Origin: Ipomoea triloba
Taxonomy: Eukaryota > Streptophyta > Magnoliopsida > Solanales > Convolvulaceae
Assembly: GCF_003576645.1 (NCBI RefSeq)
Contig: NC_044920.1
Location: 1,735,730 to 1,799,729, forward strand
Reading direction: 5' to 3'
Length of the DNA stretch: 64,000 nt
The translations under genes and the position numbers were made by a program. The notes below the pieces were generated by a model. It saw nothing but the letters and a program-made list of their open reading frames with translations, made no database searches and was not told the origin of the DNA. Numbering within the stretch: position 1 is the stretch's first letter; every line of letters begins with the position of its first letter. Below are positions 11,638 to 22,897 of this stretch, piece by piece.

Positions 11638-11827
11638 ATATCCGGCAGGAATCGATGATTATCTTGGAAAAACAGAATCGATGAATATCCTTTGCAACCA
11701 AAACCCGCGTAGAGTTTTCTTGACGGAAGCCGCGTTAACGTTCGAATCGTGTTCTGCGTCAGATAGAGCTAGCGTTTATGGGAAGCGTTTGGACACTGAA
11801 ATCCGTTTTTTCTGGATTGCTGCGGGG

Positions 11828-11835
11828 TATTTATA
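11828..11835 (-). promoter_or_regulatory. TATA box of the DREB2 gene
   Basis: On the minus strand TATAAATA lies about 190 bp before the ATG at 11637. No ATG occurs between the expected transcription start and 11637, so 11637 would be the first start codon on the transcript. Confidence 0.65.
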
Positions 11836-12469
11836 GCTATCTAGGTGGAGGTAGATATTTTTAATTCCAATAAATTACACTTCTACATGCCAATTTAATT
11901 AATGAAATAAATCTTACCAGATTGATTTTTCTTTGCGAAAAAACGTTCGAATTTTCAATCTTTCCTAAAAAATATATTTTTCAATCAGTCACTCCAATTA
12001 AATTAGTTAAATATATATAAAATAGTTTGATAACTCATTTATATTCATAAAAAAATAATATTTTTGAAAATTGACAATTCACTTTACAAAAAGAATAGCT
12101 ATTTGAGTTAAATATTAGGTTTTTCTTGAATTTTAAAAAATAGCTTACTTTTGTTGTAATGACTAATTTGTCTTTCATTATATGCATGTATAAAACTCAT
12201 ACCTATTATGTGTAATAATAACAATAATAAATTTTTTCTACCTACTTATAATAAAATACAAAAAAAAATCTAATCATATAGCGCTATGTTACGAGGAAAA
12301 TTAGAAGAAAAAATTCAAGAGGAATAAATGTTTATCATTATTCTAATAAAATATTGATTTTTTAAAGGAAAAATATTGATTATTATAAATAAAAATGATA
12401 ATATTTTTAATTTATTTTTCTATTATAAATTTTTTATTTATGAAAAATTTGTACTATTTGTGAAAAACA

Positions 12470-12800
12470 TGTTGCTTATCAGTTAAGTTTTGTTTATTTA
12501 ATCACTATTACATGTTTGACTTAGTTAAAAAAATCAATATAATTGTTCGTTTAATTAGATTTTTGTAATAACTTATTATTTTAAAATGTTAACATTCAAA
12601 AAGTTACTCAAAGTAGTTTTTCGATCAACTATTTAAGAAAATCATTTTGCATATAATCAACTATCAGCTAATTTACTAATTAAATATCTTTCTATAATCA
12701 GTTAATGTTATCATTCCTCGCTTTCATTGAAAAAATAAAATCAAATTCAGTAATTTGATCGATCAACTAACAACTAACAATTATTTACCAAATATCCCAT
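12470..12800. mobile_element. MITE-B copy 1 (degraded)
   Basis: Shares ordered phrases with 40110-40435: TTTGACTTAGTTAAA, GTAATAACTTATT, TTAAGAAAATCATTTTGCAT, ATCAACTATCAGCTAA, ACCAAATAT. Related pieces occur at 23190-23370 and 55220-55300. The family ends resemble GGTGTTTGGTAAATA. Non-coding. Confidence 0.6.
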
Positions 12801-13549
12801 ACTTTTTTTTTTTTACGATTTATGAGATGAAATTGATGTGGTAAAACTATATTATAAATTAAAGATGATTGAGTATGGAATAAAAAAAAGGAGGATTAAG
12901 TGGGACCAGCACTGCAAATACATCGGGGCTGCATGTAAGCCACGTGTCTGGTTTGCATGAATCACTAGATGACGAGTGTAGAATGGTGAAATGTATAGTA
13001 GGGAGTGAAGCTGAGGCGTGGGAGATGATGGCTGCCCCTATGTGAACACGTGGACGCATACGTGGCATGAGCATTCACGGCACCTTGGGCCAAGAATCAA
13101 GATGTTGGGGGAACATTAATTTGTGAGTTCTCGTACGTTAGACAATAGACAGCACACAAGCGAAGTTAGTTATCCGATGACAGGCGCGGAATTATGTACG
13201 GATAAACTTCCGTTAAACGTCGGCCCAAAGATTTAAGGACACGTAAGGCGTTTTATTACATCATTTGATGACTACCTTATCCAAACAAGGCAGCACTTTT
13301 GGATTGATTTGAATAACTTAAAATAGTTCAATTCTCATCAAAGTGGATGATGAGATTGAATAAAGAATCTGATCGGATAACAAATTGCTCGATTAAATTA
13401 TCACGATTCAATTCAAATGTTTTGATTTGATTGAAAATATCACTATTTAGTTTCGTGTCTTGAATGTAGTATTTTAGATCAATTCATAGGTATAGTTCAT
13501 GAAAATATATTTATGAAGTAGTCTCGACCCAACTTTCAATATTTAATTT

Positions 13550-13812
13550 GATACCTCATCTGTCCCATTTTACCTGTCCTATTTACTATTCATTGGTCAA
13601 ACCAACTCTTTCTTCCTTATTTATTTTGTTTAGTAATTTTGTATTATTTTTAAATATAATTTTGTGTGTTTAATAGTACTTTTAATGTAGTTTCTAAATA
13701 TATAAATTTTATATATTAATGCTAAACTTAATATTATGAAAAATTGGATTAAAAATAACTTCAGTCAAGCCTCGTTAAACGAACCAGACAACCAAAATGG
13801 GACGGAGGTAGT
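13550..13812. mobile_element. Stowaway-like MITE
   Basis: The ends read TACCTCATCTGTCCCATTTTA and, on the other strand, TACCTCCGTCCCATTTTGG. TA flanks and this CTCCGTCCCATTTT type of end fit the Tc1/mariner-derived Stowaway group. A second copy lies at 35765-36062, sharing TAGTACTTTTAATGTAGTTT and AATAACTTCAGTCAA. Confidence 0.7.
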
Positions 13813-14424
13813 ATGATAATGAATATAATGTTTGTTGGATGATGTTGTAAAAATAATTTAAATATTCTCATCAATTGGAGTTTTATTTTAAAATTCTTGA
13901 GATGCATGTCAGATGCATATAGTTAGTGTATTAGAGGGAAAAAATGTAAATAAATAAATAAATAAAGTTTAGAGACTTATTACATGCATAGTTGGTGCAT
14001 GCAGACATCTTCTGTGTTTCTTTTATGCAATGAATTTCACACAAAAATTTGAACTGCAAAAGGTGCAAATTGTTCTCTCTTAGCTTCTCTCACCTTTCAC
14101 ATCCACCTTCATCAACAAAAATCTTCAAAAAATAATTCATGAGAATACTCTACGAAATATCTCATTAATGATCACGTTTAAACATGGAGAGACATGCACC
14201 TAGTTGCAAACTAGATACTTTCCAATTAAAAGCAATCATATATAATATGATTTAAAAGTATGAATATTTTAAAAATATTAACAAAATTTTCAGATTTAAA
14301 AAAATGATTTTTTTAATATTAGAAAACGTTAAAAAAAAAAAAAAGGGAAAATGGTATAAGGTCATTGCTCACCCCAAATTGATTTTATTTCCCAGCTTGA
14401 AAAGGCTTACCTAGAGGTTACCAT

Positions 14425-16085
14425 AGCAGTTGTTATACCGTGTATTAGGATCCACACAATTGTGTGGGTCATGGTCCAAAAACGACGTTTCTCTAAGTAA
14501 AGAAACGACGGCTGTTATATTTAACAAATTCTTTTATTATGATGTGCTCAAAATAAAAGTAAACTATAGTGTTTTTAAAATGAAACTGAATAACATATCT
14601 CATATGCTCATAATAAAATGAAACTATAGTGTTTCTAAAATAAAACTAAATAACATGTTTCACATATTGAGTGTATATTGTCAAATGAAAATGTAGTTGA
14701 ATTAGAATGATACTTTAGTTGTGCTATAATGAAACTATAGTGTATATCTAAAATAAAACTGAATAATAGTTCTTATATATTGATTGTACATTATCAAATG
14801 AAACTATAGTAGTTAAAATTATACTTTAGTTGTGTCGAAGTGAAACTACGGTATTTATAAAATGAAACTGAATAAACTGTCTCATATATTGAGTATATAT
14901 TGTCTAATGAAATTGCACTTATATCAAAATGATATTTTAGTTGTATTGCAATGAAACTATAGTGTATATAAATGAAATTGAATAACAATTTTACATATTC
15001 GAGTGTATATATTGTCTAATGAAACCGTAGTTGAATTAAAATTATACTTTAGTGATGTTGTAATAAGACTACAGTGTGTATAAAACGAAATTCAATAACA
15101 TGTCTCGCATATTGGGTGTATAATATCAAATGAAACTGTAGTTTAAACAAAATGATATTTTAGTTGTGTTAGAAATGAAACGACAATGTATATAAAATTA
15201 AACTGAATACGTCAGACAAACATAATTAATTGGATAGAACGGGTGCTGCTTCTTTTCATTAAAAGAAACGACACAGACGATTTGGACCATGATCCACAAT
15301 AAAATTTGCCTTACAATAGTGTCCCACCAGTCATTATTGCGTGGACTGTGGTTCACAAAAGATCCAAAAACACATAAAGTACATTATTCTAACTCATGGT
15401 CCACAAAAGATCCCAAAACACAAAAAGTATATTATTCTAACTTATAAAATACATTATTTTAATACATAAGTATATTATTCTAACTCATAAAATACATTAA
15501 CTTATTTAAAATTTTTATTATTTTAACACAAAAAGTACATTAATTATACATTATTCTAACTCATAAAATATATTATTCTGACACATAAAATACAGTATTC
15601 TAACTCATAAAATATATTATTCTGACACATAAAATACAGTATTCACTCATAAAATATATTATTCTGACACATAAAATACAGTATTCTAACTCATAAAATA
15701 TATTATTCTGACACATAAAATACTATTCTAACTCATAAAATATATTATTCTGACACATAAAATACAGTATTCACTCATAAAATATATTATTCTGACACAT
15801 AAAATACAGTATTCTAACTCATAAAATATATTATTCTGACACATAAAATACAGTATTCTAACTCATAAATACATTATCTTATCCCAGAAATTTTATTATT
15901 CTAGCACATATAAAGTACATTATTCTAACTCATAAAATACATTATCTTACACCATAATATTCAATTTTTTAATTTCTAACACGCGTACGAAACAAATTTT
16001 TTTTAATATCAAAACAACATCGGTTTGAACTGTGATCCACACAACTATGTGGAAATGTGGATCGTATACATATGCGGTATGCCGT
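14425..16085. mobile_element. Composite non-autonomous element(s) filled with tandem repeats
   Basis: The left border (ATACCGTGTATTAGGATCCACA) and the reverse complement of the right border (ATACCGCATATGTATACGATCC, then CACA) are similar. An internal inverted copy of the left subterminal sequence (GGTCCAAA..CGAC..GAAACGAC) lies at 15250-15300, so two elements may abut. Inside are two arrays: units of about 115-120 bp at 14570-15190 (recurring TGAAACTATAGTGT, TATTGTCAAATGAAA, ATACTTTAGTTGTG) and units of about 44 bp at 15540-15860 (ATATTATTCTGACACATAAA then ATACAGTATTC). No coding capacity. The superfamily was not identified. Confidence 0.6.
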
Positions 16086-16101
16086 GTCCCACCATACCGG
16101 G

Positions 16102-16844
16102 CAGGGCCGTATCTAAGCATGTCTAACATGTGCGACTGCACAGGGCCCCCAATTTTTTGGGGCCCCAAATTTAGGCTAAATGTATGAAGATTGGACAAAT
16201 TTCTAACCAGATGAAATTGAATATATTTCCTAATCCAAAAATATTGCGAATTCCGTTTGGCAATTATATTTCATAAATCATAATCCCACATCTCAATTAG
16301 ACAATTAGAAGCAGTTCTTAAGAGAGATGGACAGTGTGGTGATATTGATGGAAATGAATTGTCTTTTGAGCTAAAATTGCTTAGAGAGATTTTATAGAAA
16401 GAAAAGATAGGGACAGTGAGTATATTGAATTAATTGAAACAGATGAGTTGTTTTTAAAATGCTACTATTGCATACTGAATATTATTGATTATCTTGATTA
16501 CTGTTGCTTCTGCAGAAAATGAGTATTTAAAAGTCGAAATTGTTGAAATCTTACTTACGATCAAGTATGTTGCAAGAGAGACTCAATGGATTAGCTTTAA
16601 TCTCTATTGAAAAGGGGCTTTTGAAAGAAGTTGATATCAAAAGTTTGATTGATGATTTTGTGTCTAAATGTCCACGACGCATATCACTTTTTTAATAAAA
16701 TTTTATATGTATTTTTTATACAATATTTATATTTTGATACAAGTTTTTGAACAATTATTATTTATATATAGAAATTACTTGAAAAAGAAAAGGTCCAAAT
16801 TAAGATATAGCACATGGCCCAATTTTTATTAGAACGGCCTGATG
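16102..16844 (+). mobile_element. Internally deleted hAT transposon
   Basis: The left end is CAGGGCCGTATCTAAG and the right end is ACGGCCTGATG. The 8-bp sequence ATACCGGG flanks both sides (16094-16101 and 16845-16852), matching the 8-bp target duplication of hAT elements. GGGGCCCC-type subterminal sequence is present. The interior keeps only the end of a hAT transposase (see 16567-16695). The element sits at the outer edge of laccase inverted arm 1. Confidence 0.85.
16567..16695 (+). pseudogene. hAT transposase C-terminal remnant
   Basis: The 42-residue frame contains QERLNGLALISIEKGLL and a following D..I.DF..K..RR pattern, the C-terminal dimerisation region of hAT transposases. Just upstream, in another frame (about 16500-16560), VASAENEYLKVEIV resembles the VASAERSFSKLKLI part of the same domain, so a frameshift separates the two pieces. 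The DDE catalytic part is absent, so this copy cannot transpose by itself. Confidence 0.8.
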
Positions 16845-19800
16845 ATACCGGGAATTAAAGGCGGGTCACCTTTTAGCGGGAAACAATCCGGGCATTTAGA
16901 TATAACCAAATTGACCCGCTAAATTAACTACTTTTTCTTAAATTCAAACCCTAGCCTAAGCTAAGGCTTCAGTTGAGCTGTTTTGGAAGAATATCAAGGC
17001 AAAATTCTCTTTATGAGCTCCAGTAGACACCAAAAGGTACGATGAATCCTACATCTTTTCCTGATCATTAAACCCCAATCCCCATTTCCGAGTTTGTACC
17101 ATGCGGATTTTGTTTATTGCTAGTTTCTAAATGCAAAGGCTGTAAATTGATTTTTGTTTTCTTTGGAAAACAAGAGAAGTTTTTATTTAATCTTTCTGGA
17201 TTTCTGTTCTCTTCCTCCTTTTTCAGAAATTTTTTCATATAACTTTGTACTTATCGGTGCCCTATTGAGATTTTTCTTCATTTTTCTCTGAACTTGAACT
17301 GTTAGGATCAAAAGTGCTTTTAGCTGCTGCAACTTGATAGGTTCTGGTTTCTGGTCACAATCAAGTGTATTTTAAGAGTCCAATATTAGGTAAATTTAAT
17401 GCAAATAGTTAAAAACCAAAACAATAAGACCTTCAATTCATAATGCTACAAAGAATACAGGAGTTACAATTCTGCAACAATAGGATCCAATTCAAATGGG
17501 CAGTGCTTTGATTGGCACTATCCCACCCTTTATCTAACAAAATACAATAAAATAAGTGCACAGTAAGGTGGATGATAGAAAGTAACTAGCCCCTAATGCT
17601 GGGGATAGATTTGAGGACTACATTTAGATGCTAAGGCAGGAAAGTTGAATTCTTTTATGGAGATCTTGGATGTTGTTGAATGGTGTGAGCTGATGTTCTC
17701 AACAGATTGGATAATCTGCAGGAGGAGCCTCCAATGCTTCCAATTCGGTAACTCCATTCTCCACTATGAAAGCCGTGGCCAAGCCCCATGTAATGTGGAC
17801 ATCCAAGTGACAGTGCATTATCCAAACTCCTGTTTTATGCAAAATTATTAGTTTTAAATATCAACCTATTAGTTGAAAAGGGAAAGAAAAGGAATTGGCA
17901 AAATTGTTAATCTCACCTGGATTATCTGCAACAAAACGGATGACTGTCCATCCATTGACTGGTACGCTTGCTGTGTTTCTAAGAGGTGGGTTCACTAGGT
18001 TAAACTTTGCTGTATCTTGTTGTGGATTGAAGTTTCCAAAACCCTCGGCAAGGATATAGAAATCATATCCATGAAGATGGATTGGGTGGTTTTCAGCTGT
18101 GAAGATATTTGTTCCCTGCAGCACTATCTGCACTCTTGCCCCGTATTTCAACCTGTACACCTTTGTTCCAGAAGCAGGTTGCCAAAGTGATCGGCTAACA
18201 TTACCAGTATAATCAAACTTAACTGGTGGAGCGGCTGGAAAGTCAGTTGTAAAAACTCCTGGGATTCCTTGGTGATGTGCCTGAAGTAGTGAAAAGTTGG
18301 ATGGGAGCACAAATGACACATTGTTCATGCTGGCAGTGAACCGAGTTCCATTTGGTCCCTGACAATTTTGGGAACTTGCTCCCTTGGGGCAGTTATTGAG
18401 TCCTAGACCAACGGTGATAAAGAGGTTTTCGTCAATTTCAGTAGGCACCTCAACATTTCTTAGACTTCTGAAACTCGTTGTGAAGGCTGTGGCGGTTGCT
18501 GTATCATTGTATGCTGGTAGAGATGGGAGAACCGGAGTTGTCTGACCTCCCTTGGAGGAGGAAGAAGCAGCCTTGTACTGTAGGATGGCTGTGGTTGTAG
18601 TGTTATCAAACGGTGCACCTTGTGCACTGGCATATGCTCGTGCTGCCATGTAGTAACGGGCCGGTGGCTGATTGGCGGTGATTAGGACATCAGTAGTCTG
18701 GCCTGGTCCTAGCATGATGACTGAAGTAGTAAAGGGCTTCACATAAGAGGCATCAGCTCCAACTACTGTGAGTTTGTGGTTGGCAACCGAGAAGAAAAGC
18801 TGTTGATTGAGTGCAGCGTTGATAACTCTAAGGAGGTTGGTCTCGCCTGAGTCCACTTGGACTACTACAGTTTCTGTATCAAAACATACTAAAGCAATCA
18901 ATCTTTGAAGAATGAAAATTCCTGCTTGGCCAATGCTAGAATAGCTCAGAGGTATATATAAGTGGTCTAAAATCCTCTTAAAAGTTGTTCCACTCTGGCA
19001 TCTAGCATCGGTATGCATACTACCTTGGCTGCAAATTTGCTAGTTGTTATTATCAGTTGATTTTTAATTGGTGGACAATTTCAGATTAGTTAAATAGATA
19101 TTGGATGTTAAGAGTTTTTGCCGGTTTATTGGAATCATTACTGTTTATGACACAATACAGGGCTATCATGTGTTATTTTTAATTCTCATGGAAAGTTGTT
19201 TAAGGCAGAGAACCAGAGAGGTACTCATAATTCTTACCTTTGCTGGAGCACTTGAACAGGTCACCAGGTTGTCCATTGATAGTGAATGCATCTGATACAT
19301 TTGGAGCGGCTCCAGTTCTCTGAGCTTGCCTTATAACATCAATGGGGTTTGCATTCCACCACTCACCTGATCATCATTATTGTCAAACTTTCAGTGATTA
19401 TTTCAGAAACTTTGTTTGAAGGCAAACTATATCCAAAAATTGCAGCAAAGAATGCTCAAATAACTGTTTATCAGTCTTGTCTTACGTTGAAATCTTTGGT
19501 TAAGAAAGAAAATTACCGAGTACAACAGGTGTTTCTCTTGTAGGCTTAGGGAATGGGTAGGACTCCCCTTCTCTTGGACGGATGATAAGAGCTCCGTAAA
19601 CGGTGGCCCTGAGCCATGAGCTGTGGGCATGCCACCAAAGCGTCCCTTCCTGACCGTTGATTGTAAATCTGTAAGTATAGCTCCCTCCTGGCCTAATTGG
19701 GCACTGCGTAATAAACTCTGGTCCATCTGCCCATGCTGTTCTAATCTGCCGGACACCGTGCCTGTTTTTGTGCATAACGAGGACAGATAAGAAGTCAATA

Positions 19801-20040
19801 AACTCATTTTCTTTATTTGCGAATATATTTACTAATACACTGCATGCATGCTTTGTTTCACAAACCTACCAGTGAATGGTGACATTGTATTGTGCTTTAT
19901 TGATAACCTTGATCTCTAACGTATCACCATTGTTCACTTCCAAGGTTGGTCCAGGGAACTGCCCGTTCACTGTTATCATGTTATGGGTACTGCACAGCCT
20001 CGTCACTGGTGTTGCTTGAATCTGTCACACAACAACAAAC
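16845..20040. repeat. Inverted duplication, arm 1
   Basis: This segment matches 44350-47755 in reverse orientation: introns 2-4, coding exons, 3' flank of the laccase, and a short relic exon plus its leader. Homology ends abruptly at the hAT target duplication (CCGGGAATTAAAG). At the gene's 5' end the similarity drops sharply within exon 2, although TATA box, leader and exon 1 are still recognisably homologous. Confidence 0.9.
17013..17036 (+). pseudogene. Relic first exon of an unknown gene (arm 1)
   Basis: A 5'UTR-like stretch (AAACCCTAGCC ... near 16945) precedes ATG and eight codons reading MSSSRHQK, followed by the donor GTACGA. The same block is preserved in arm 2 (MSSSRHRK). No downstream exon is recognisable before the convergent laccase gene. 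It is probably the duplicated front end of a gene whose body was not copied or has been lost; the identity is unknown. Confidence 0.4.
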
Positions 20041-20259
20041 TCACATCAGTATCCTCCAGTTCCCGAGAGCCTAAAACAACCAAAGAAAAATCAAGAAATG
20101 GAATATGAAGCATGATAAAATTCGGTGCCATACAACAAACTGGTGCTGCTGAACTTTAGCATTTGCCAAAGAAAGCGTGTTTGCGAAGAGCACCAGAAGG
20201 CCAAAGAGCAAGAAAGAGCGAAACGGTTTATCAATGCTGCTGCTGCCGAGAGCTGCCAT
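17699..20259 (-). CDS. Laccase (multicopper oxidase), copy 1
   Basis: Six exons on the minus strand: 20259-20134, 20021-19870, 19761-19517, 19366-19238, 18873-17917, 17829-17699; all junctions are GT-AG and in frame, giving 579 residues. Exon 1 is a signal peptide ([20 protein letters not shown]), so the enzyme is secreted to the cell wall. All four copper-ligand regions are present: HWHGVRQ (exons 2/3 junction), WWHAH, HPIHLHG and [12 protein letters not shown], with Leu at the axial T1 position. Laccases oxidise phenolics such as monolignols with reduction of O2 to water. Sequence character ([41 protein letters not shown]) recalls the Arabidopsis LAC3/5/12/13 group from memory. Many N-glycosylation sequons (for example [11 protein letters not shown]). 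Predicted functional: no frameshift or stop seen. Confidence 0.93.
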
Positions 20260-20346
20260 GTTTGACTTCAGGGCTTATCAGATCAGGTAACAGCAGATGC
20301 TTTATGCTTTTTTTTACTTGTGAAGAGAATAGAATTGAGGGCATTC

Positions 20347-20353
20347 TTTTATA
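20347..20353 (-). promoter_or_regulatory. TATA box of laccase copy 1
   Basis: CACTATAAAAGAATGCC on the minus strand, about 90 bp before the ATG. It aligns with CAGTATAAAAGAAAGGCC ahead of copy 2. Confidence 0.75.
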
Positions 20354-20399
20354 GTGGGGGAAATGGGAGTGTTTAACTTGAGGGTTGGCAGATTAGGTT

Positions 20400-20997
20400 C
20401 TGACTCAGCATGAAGGTCAGCTTCAATGGCTGATTTAGTTCACCCACTGCCCTATCAAACTGCCAAAATTCTCTTAATGCTTGCTTCCTAAGACTTTTTC
20501 ATGGGCATGTATTTCTATGCATAATCATTATTTTACCCAGATTTTACTTCACATTTCTGATACTATGTCTTTATTTTTTTCTTCTTTTTTCCTTTTAGCT
20601 TTGAAATTAAACTTCTTGCTTTGCATACTAATTCTAAGATGTTTTTTCTTCCTTGGTGGTCCACTAACATGATTAATGTTTTACGGTTGTTGAAAATAAC
20701 AAGAGGAAATAGCTGGGAAAATACTCAACACAAATTTTTCTTTGTGATGTTTTCACCTCAACATACGGATGAGAACTTAGATTCGGTATGAGTATGCTGT
20801 TCTATCAATGTGGGTATATTAACATCTTCGTTACTTCAATGACTATTTCCACCACAACATTAACATTTCAAGGAATAAACATTGGCCATATTGGTCCTTT
20901 GCCTGTTGGGATCATAAGACGAGTTTCACTACTTTCACCCAATGCACACATTCGGGTAACGGCCACTGACATTTTCGTAAATGGAAGTCAAAGATTA
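20400..20997. other. Intergenic DNA upstream of laccase copy 1
   Basis: Presumed promoter region, AT-rich. No further gene or clear element seen. Confidence 0.45.
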
Positions 20998-21467
20998 AGG
21001 GTGTCTATGGAAACTAGGAACATTGACTTCTGGAAAATGAGTCATTTAAAAAAAAACATTTTCCTTTTCCGTGTTTGGTTGTATTCTAGAAAATTGTCTT
21101 GATGTGTTTGGTTCATTTTCAATAGAATTGTATAATTAAATATTTTATTTAAAATATAAAAAATATTTATAATAATATTAAAAATAATGTTATTTATTAA
21201 AAAAAAAACTTTTTCTTCGGAAATCAGAGCAGTGCTCTGGTTTCCTGTGGAAACTAGACCAAGGCTGTGCTCGTCGGTGTAGCTGCGGTATGTGGAAAAC
21301 GACTTCCGTCAAATTTTGACAGAAATCATTTCTCCAAAAACAACATTGTTTTTGCTTTGATCGAAAAATAATTTCCGTTGACTTCGATTTTCTAGGCTCT
21401 TCCAAACACGGGAAACCCGGAAAATAATTTAAAAAAATTATTTTTCGGATTTCCAAACACACCCTAC
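20998..21467. mobile_element. MITE-C, about 470 bp
   Basis: The ends are AAGGGTGTCTATGGAAACT and, reversed, AGGGTGTGTTTGGAAATCC. The internal subterminal phrase TCGGAAATCAGAGCAGTGCT is AT-flanked and non-coding. Fragments with related ends occur at 31681-31800, 36398-36450 and 42755-42855. Confidence 0.65.
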
Positions 21468-22596
21468 AAGAAAAATACTATTTTTTTTCTTCTTTTTTAA
21501 ACAAAAAAAAAACATAAGTAATTAAAATATAAATAATGGAGGAATGAAAAATTTGAGCGACTAATAGACATTCGTCCACAGATGCTTGGCTACAGGCCGG
21601 CGTACGTAGTAGTAGTGTAGTTTAGGTTACGAAGAATAGACTTTAGGCAAAGGTTGTAGGAAGTAAGTCTAGAAGATCAACTAGGCTTCAATTATAAAAT
21701 GAGATTCCGTTATAAGATTCAATGATTGTGGCTAACAATATTTTTGTTTAAGACATACCTACAACCACAACTTACCTTCTAACTAATAAAGTCTTTAGTT
21801 GGTAATGATGTTGAATTATGTTTCATACATTAATTGAAAATTTAATTTCTTTGATTAGTGAACAATTTAAATTTGTTTTTATAATTTTACATAAGTGGTG
21901 GCTTTGTATATGTTGGAGAAAATTGTTCAAATCGGGACAACCTCAGTCAAATTAATCATGTTGTTGACTTGGTAACCACAAGTTACAAGTTTGACTTACA
22001 GTCGACCACTCTACCAGCGGGTGTCTAGAATGATTTATTTCTCTATGGTTGTTTGATAGATATGATCACACCTGCGTAGTTTGCAAAATTGTGATTTGCC
22101 TATTTATAATAAAGGATGTATAGTGGTACTACAAATTATCAAGGTAAAATGGTGGGTTACGTTGGTGAATTGGTTGGTTGGATGGCTAGGTATAATGATA
22201 ATTTATAGGCCTGGGTGTTACGCCCTAGTTATGTTAATGATTGTGTAATCTCGTGGACTATATATGTCAAATTGTTCTTATCACTGCAATACTTTTTCAC
22301 TTTCAAAAATTCCACATCAATACTCTCTTACTTTAAAAAAGGGTCTTATTTTCCCATCACACCAAAAGAAAATAAATAAAAAAAATTAAAAACAAAAATG
22401 AAAAAATATAAATAAAATAAAGTACAAAAGGTTGTCGCAGCCGCAACTTTTTGTCAGGTTTAACAAACTTGATGCAATAGTAAGTTTGCTAACCATGTCA
22501 TATAAAAAAATTTATTTTCTAATGTGTCACATCATCTAGCAAGAGTAAGACTGGCTGGAATAAGAACAACCTAAAACAATAGACCCTAAGAGCTTA
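21468..22596. other. Intergenic DNA, nothing recognised
   Basis: AT-rich with scattered poly-A runs; no open frame with protein-like character. Confidence 0.5.
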
Positions 22597-22897
22597 GGGT
22601 GTGTTTGGTTGGTGGGTTTAGGCCTAAGGAATGGATATGAAAGTGATTGTTAGTGTTTGGTTGATAGGTTTTGAGAATGTTACTATGGGTTTGAAATACT
22701 CCATTAATGAGAAAACTCATACCCTTATTAAATAAGGGTTTCATTTCCCTTCCTCATTTCTTCCCCAACTATTAATAATCATTTCCATTCCACGCAACTA
22801 CCAAACATGCTAAATACTTTCACCAAAACCCATTACCCTTACAAAGTATTTGATACCCATTCCTATTCCGATTCCCATGTGCGAACCAAACGCACCC
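22597..22897. mobile_element. MITE-A copy 2
   Basis: 301 bp, opposite orientation to copy 1, flanked by TTA on both sides (22594-22596 and 22898-22900). Ends GGGTGTGTTTGGTT and AACCAAACGCACCC. Confidence 0.85.

Larger units (their letters stand above)
11840..14424. other. AT-rich intergenic DNA with MITE remnants
   Basis: No gene recognised. Contains MITE-B copy 1 (about 12470-12800) and a Stowaway-like element (13550-13812), listed separately. 12840-13330 is somewhat richer in GC but has no supported open frame. Confidence 0.5.

Noticed and set aside
15540..15860. Regular direct repeats that could suggest a CRISPR array
   Set aside because: The units are contiguous tandem repeats without unique spacers, and this is a plant nuclear genome.
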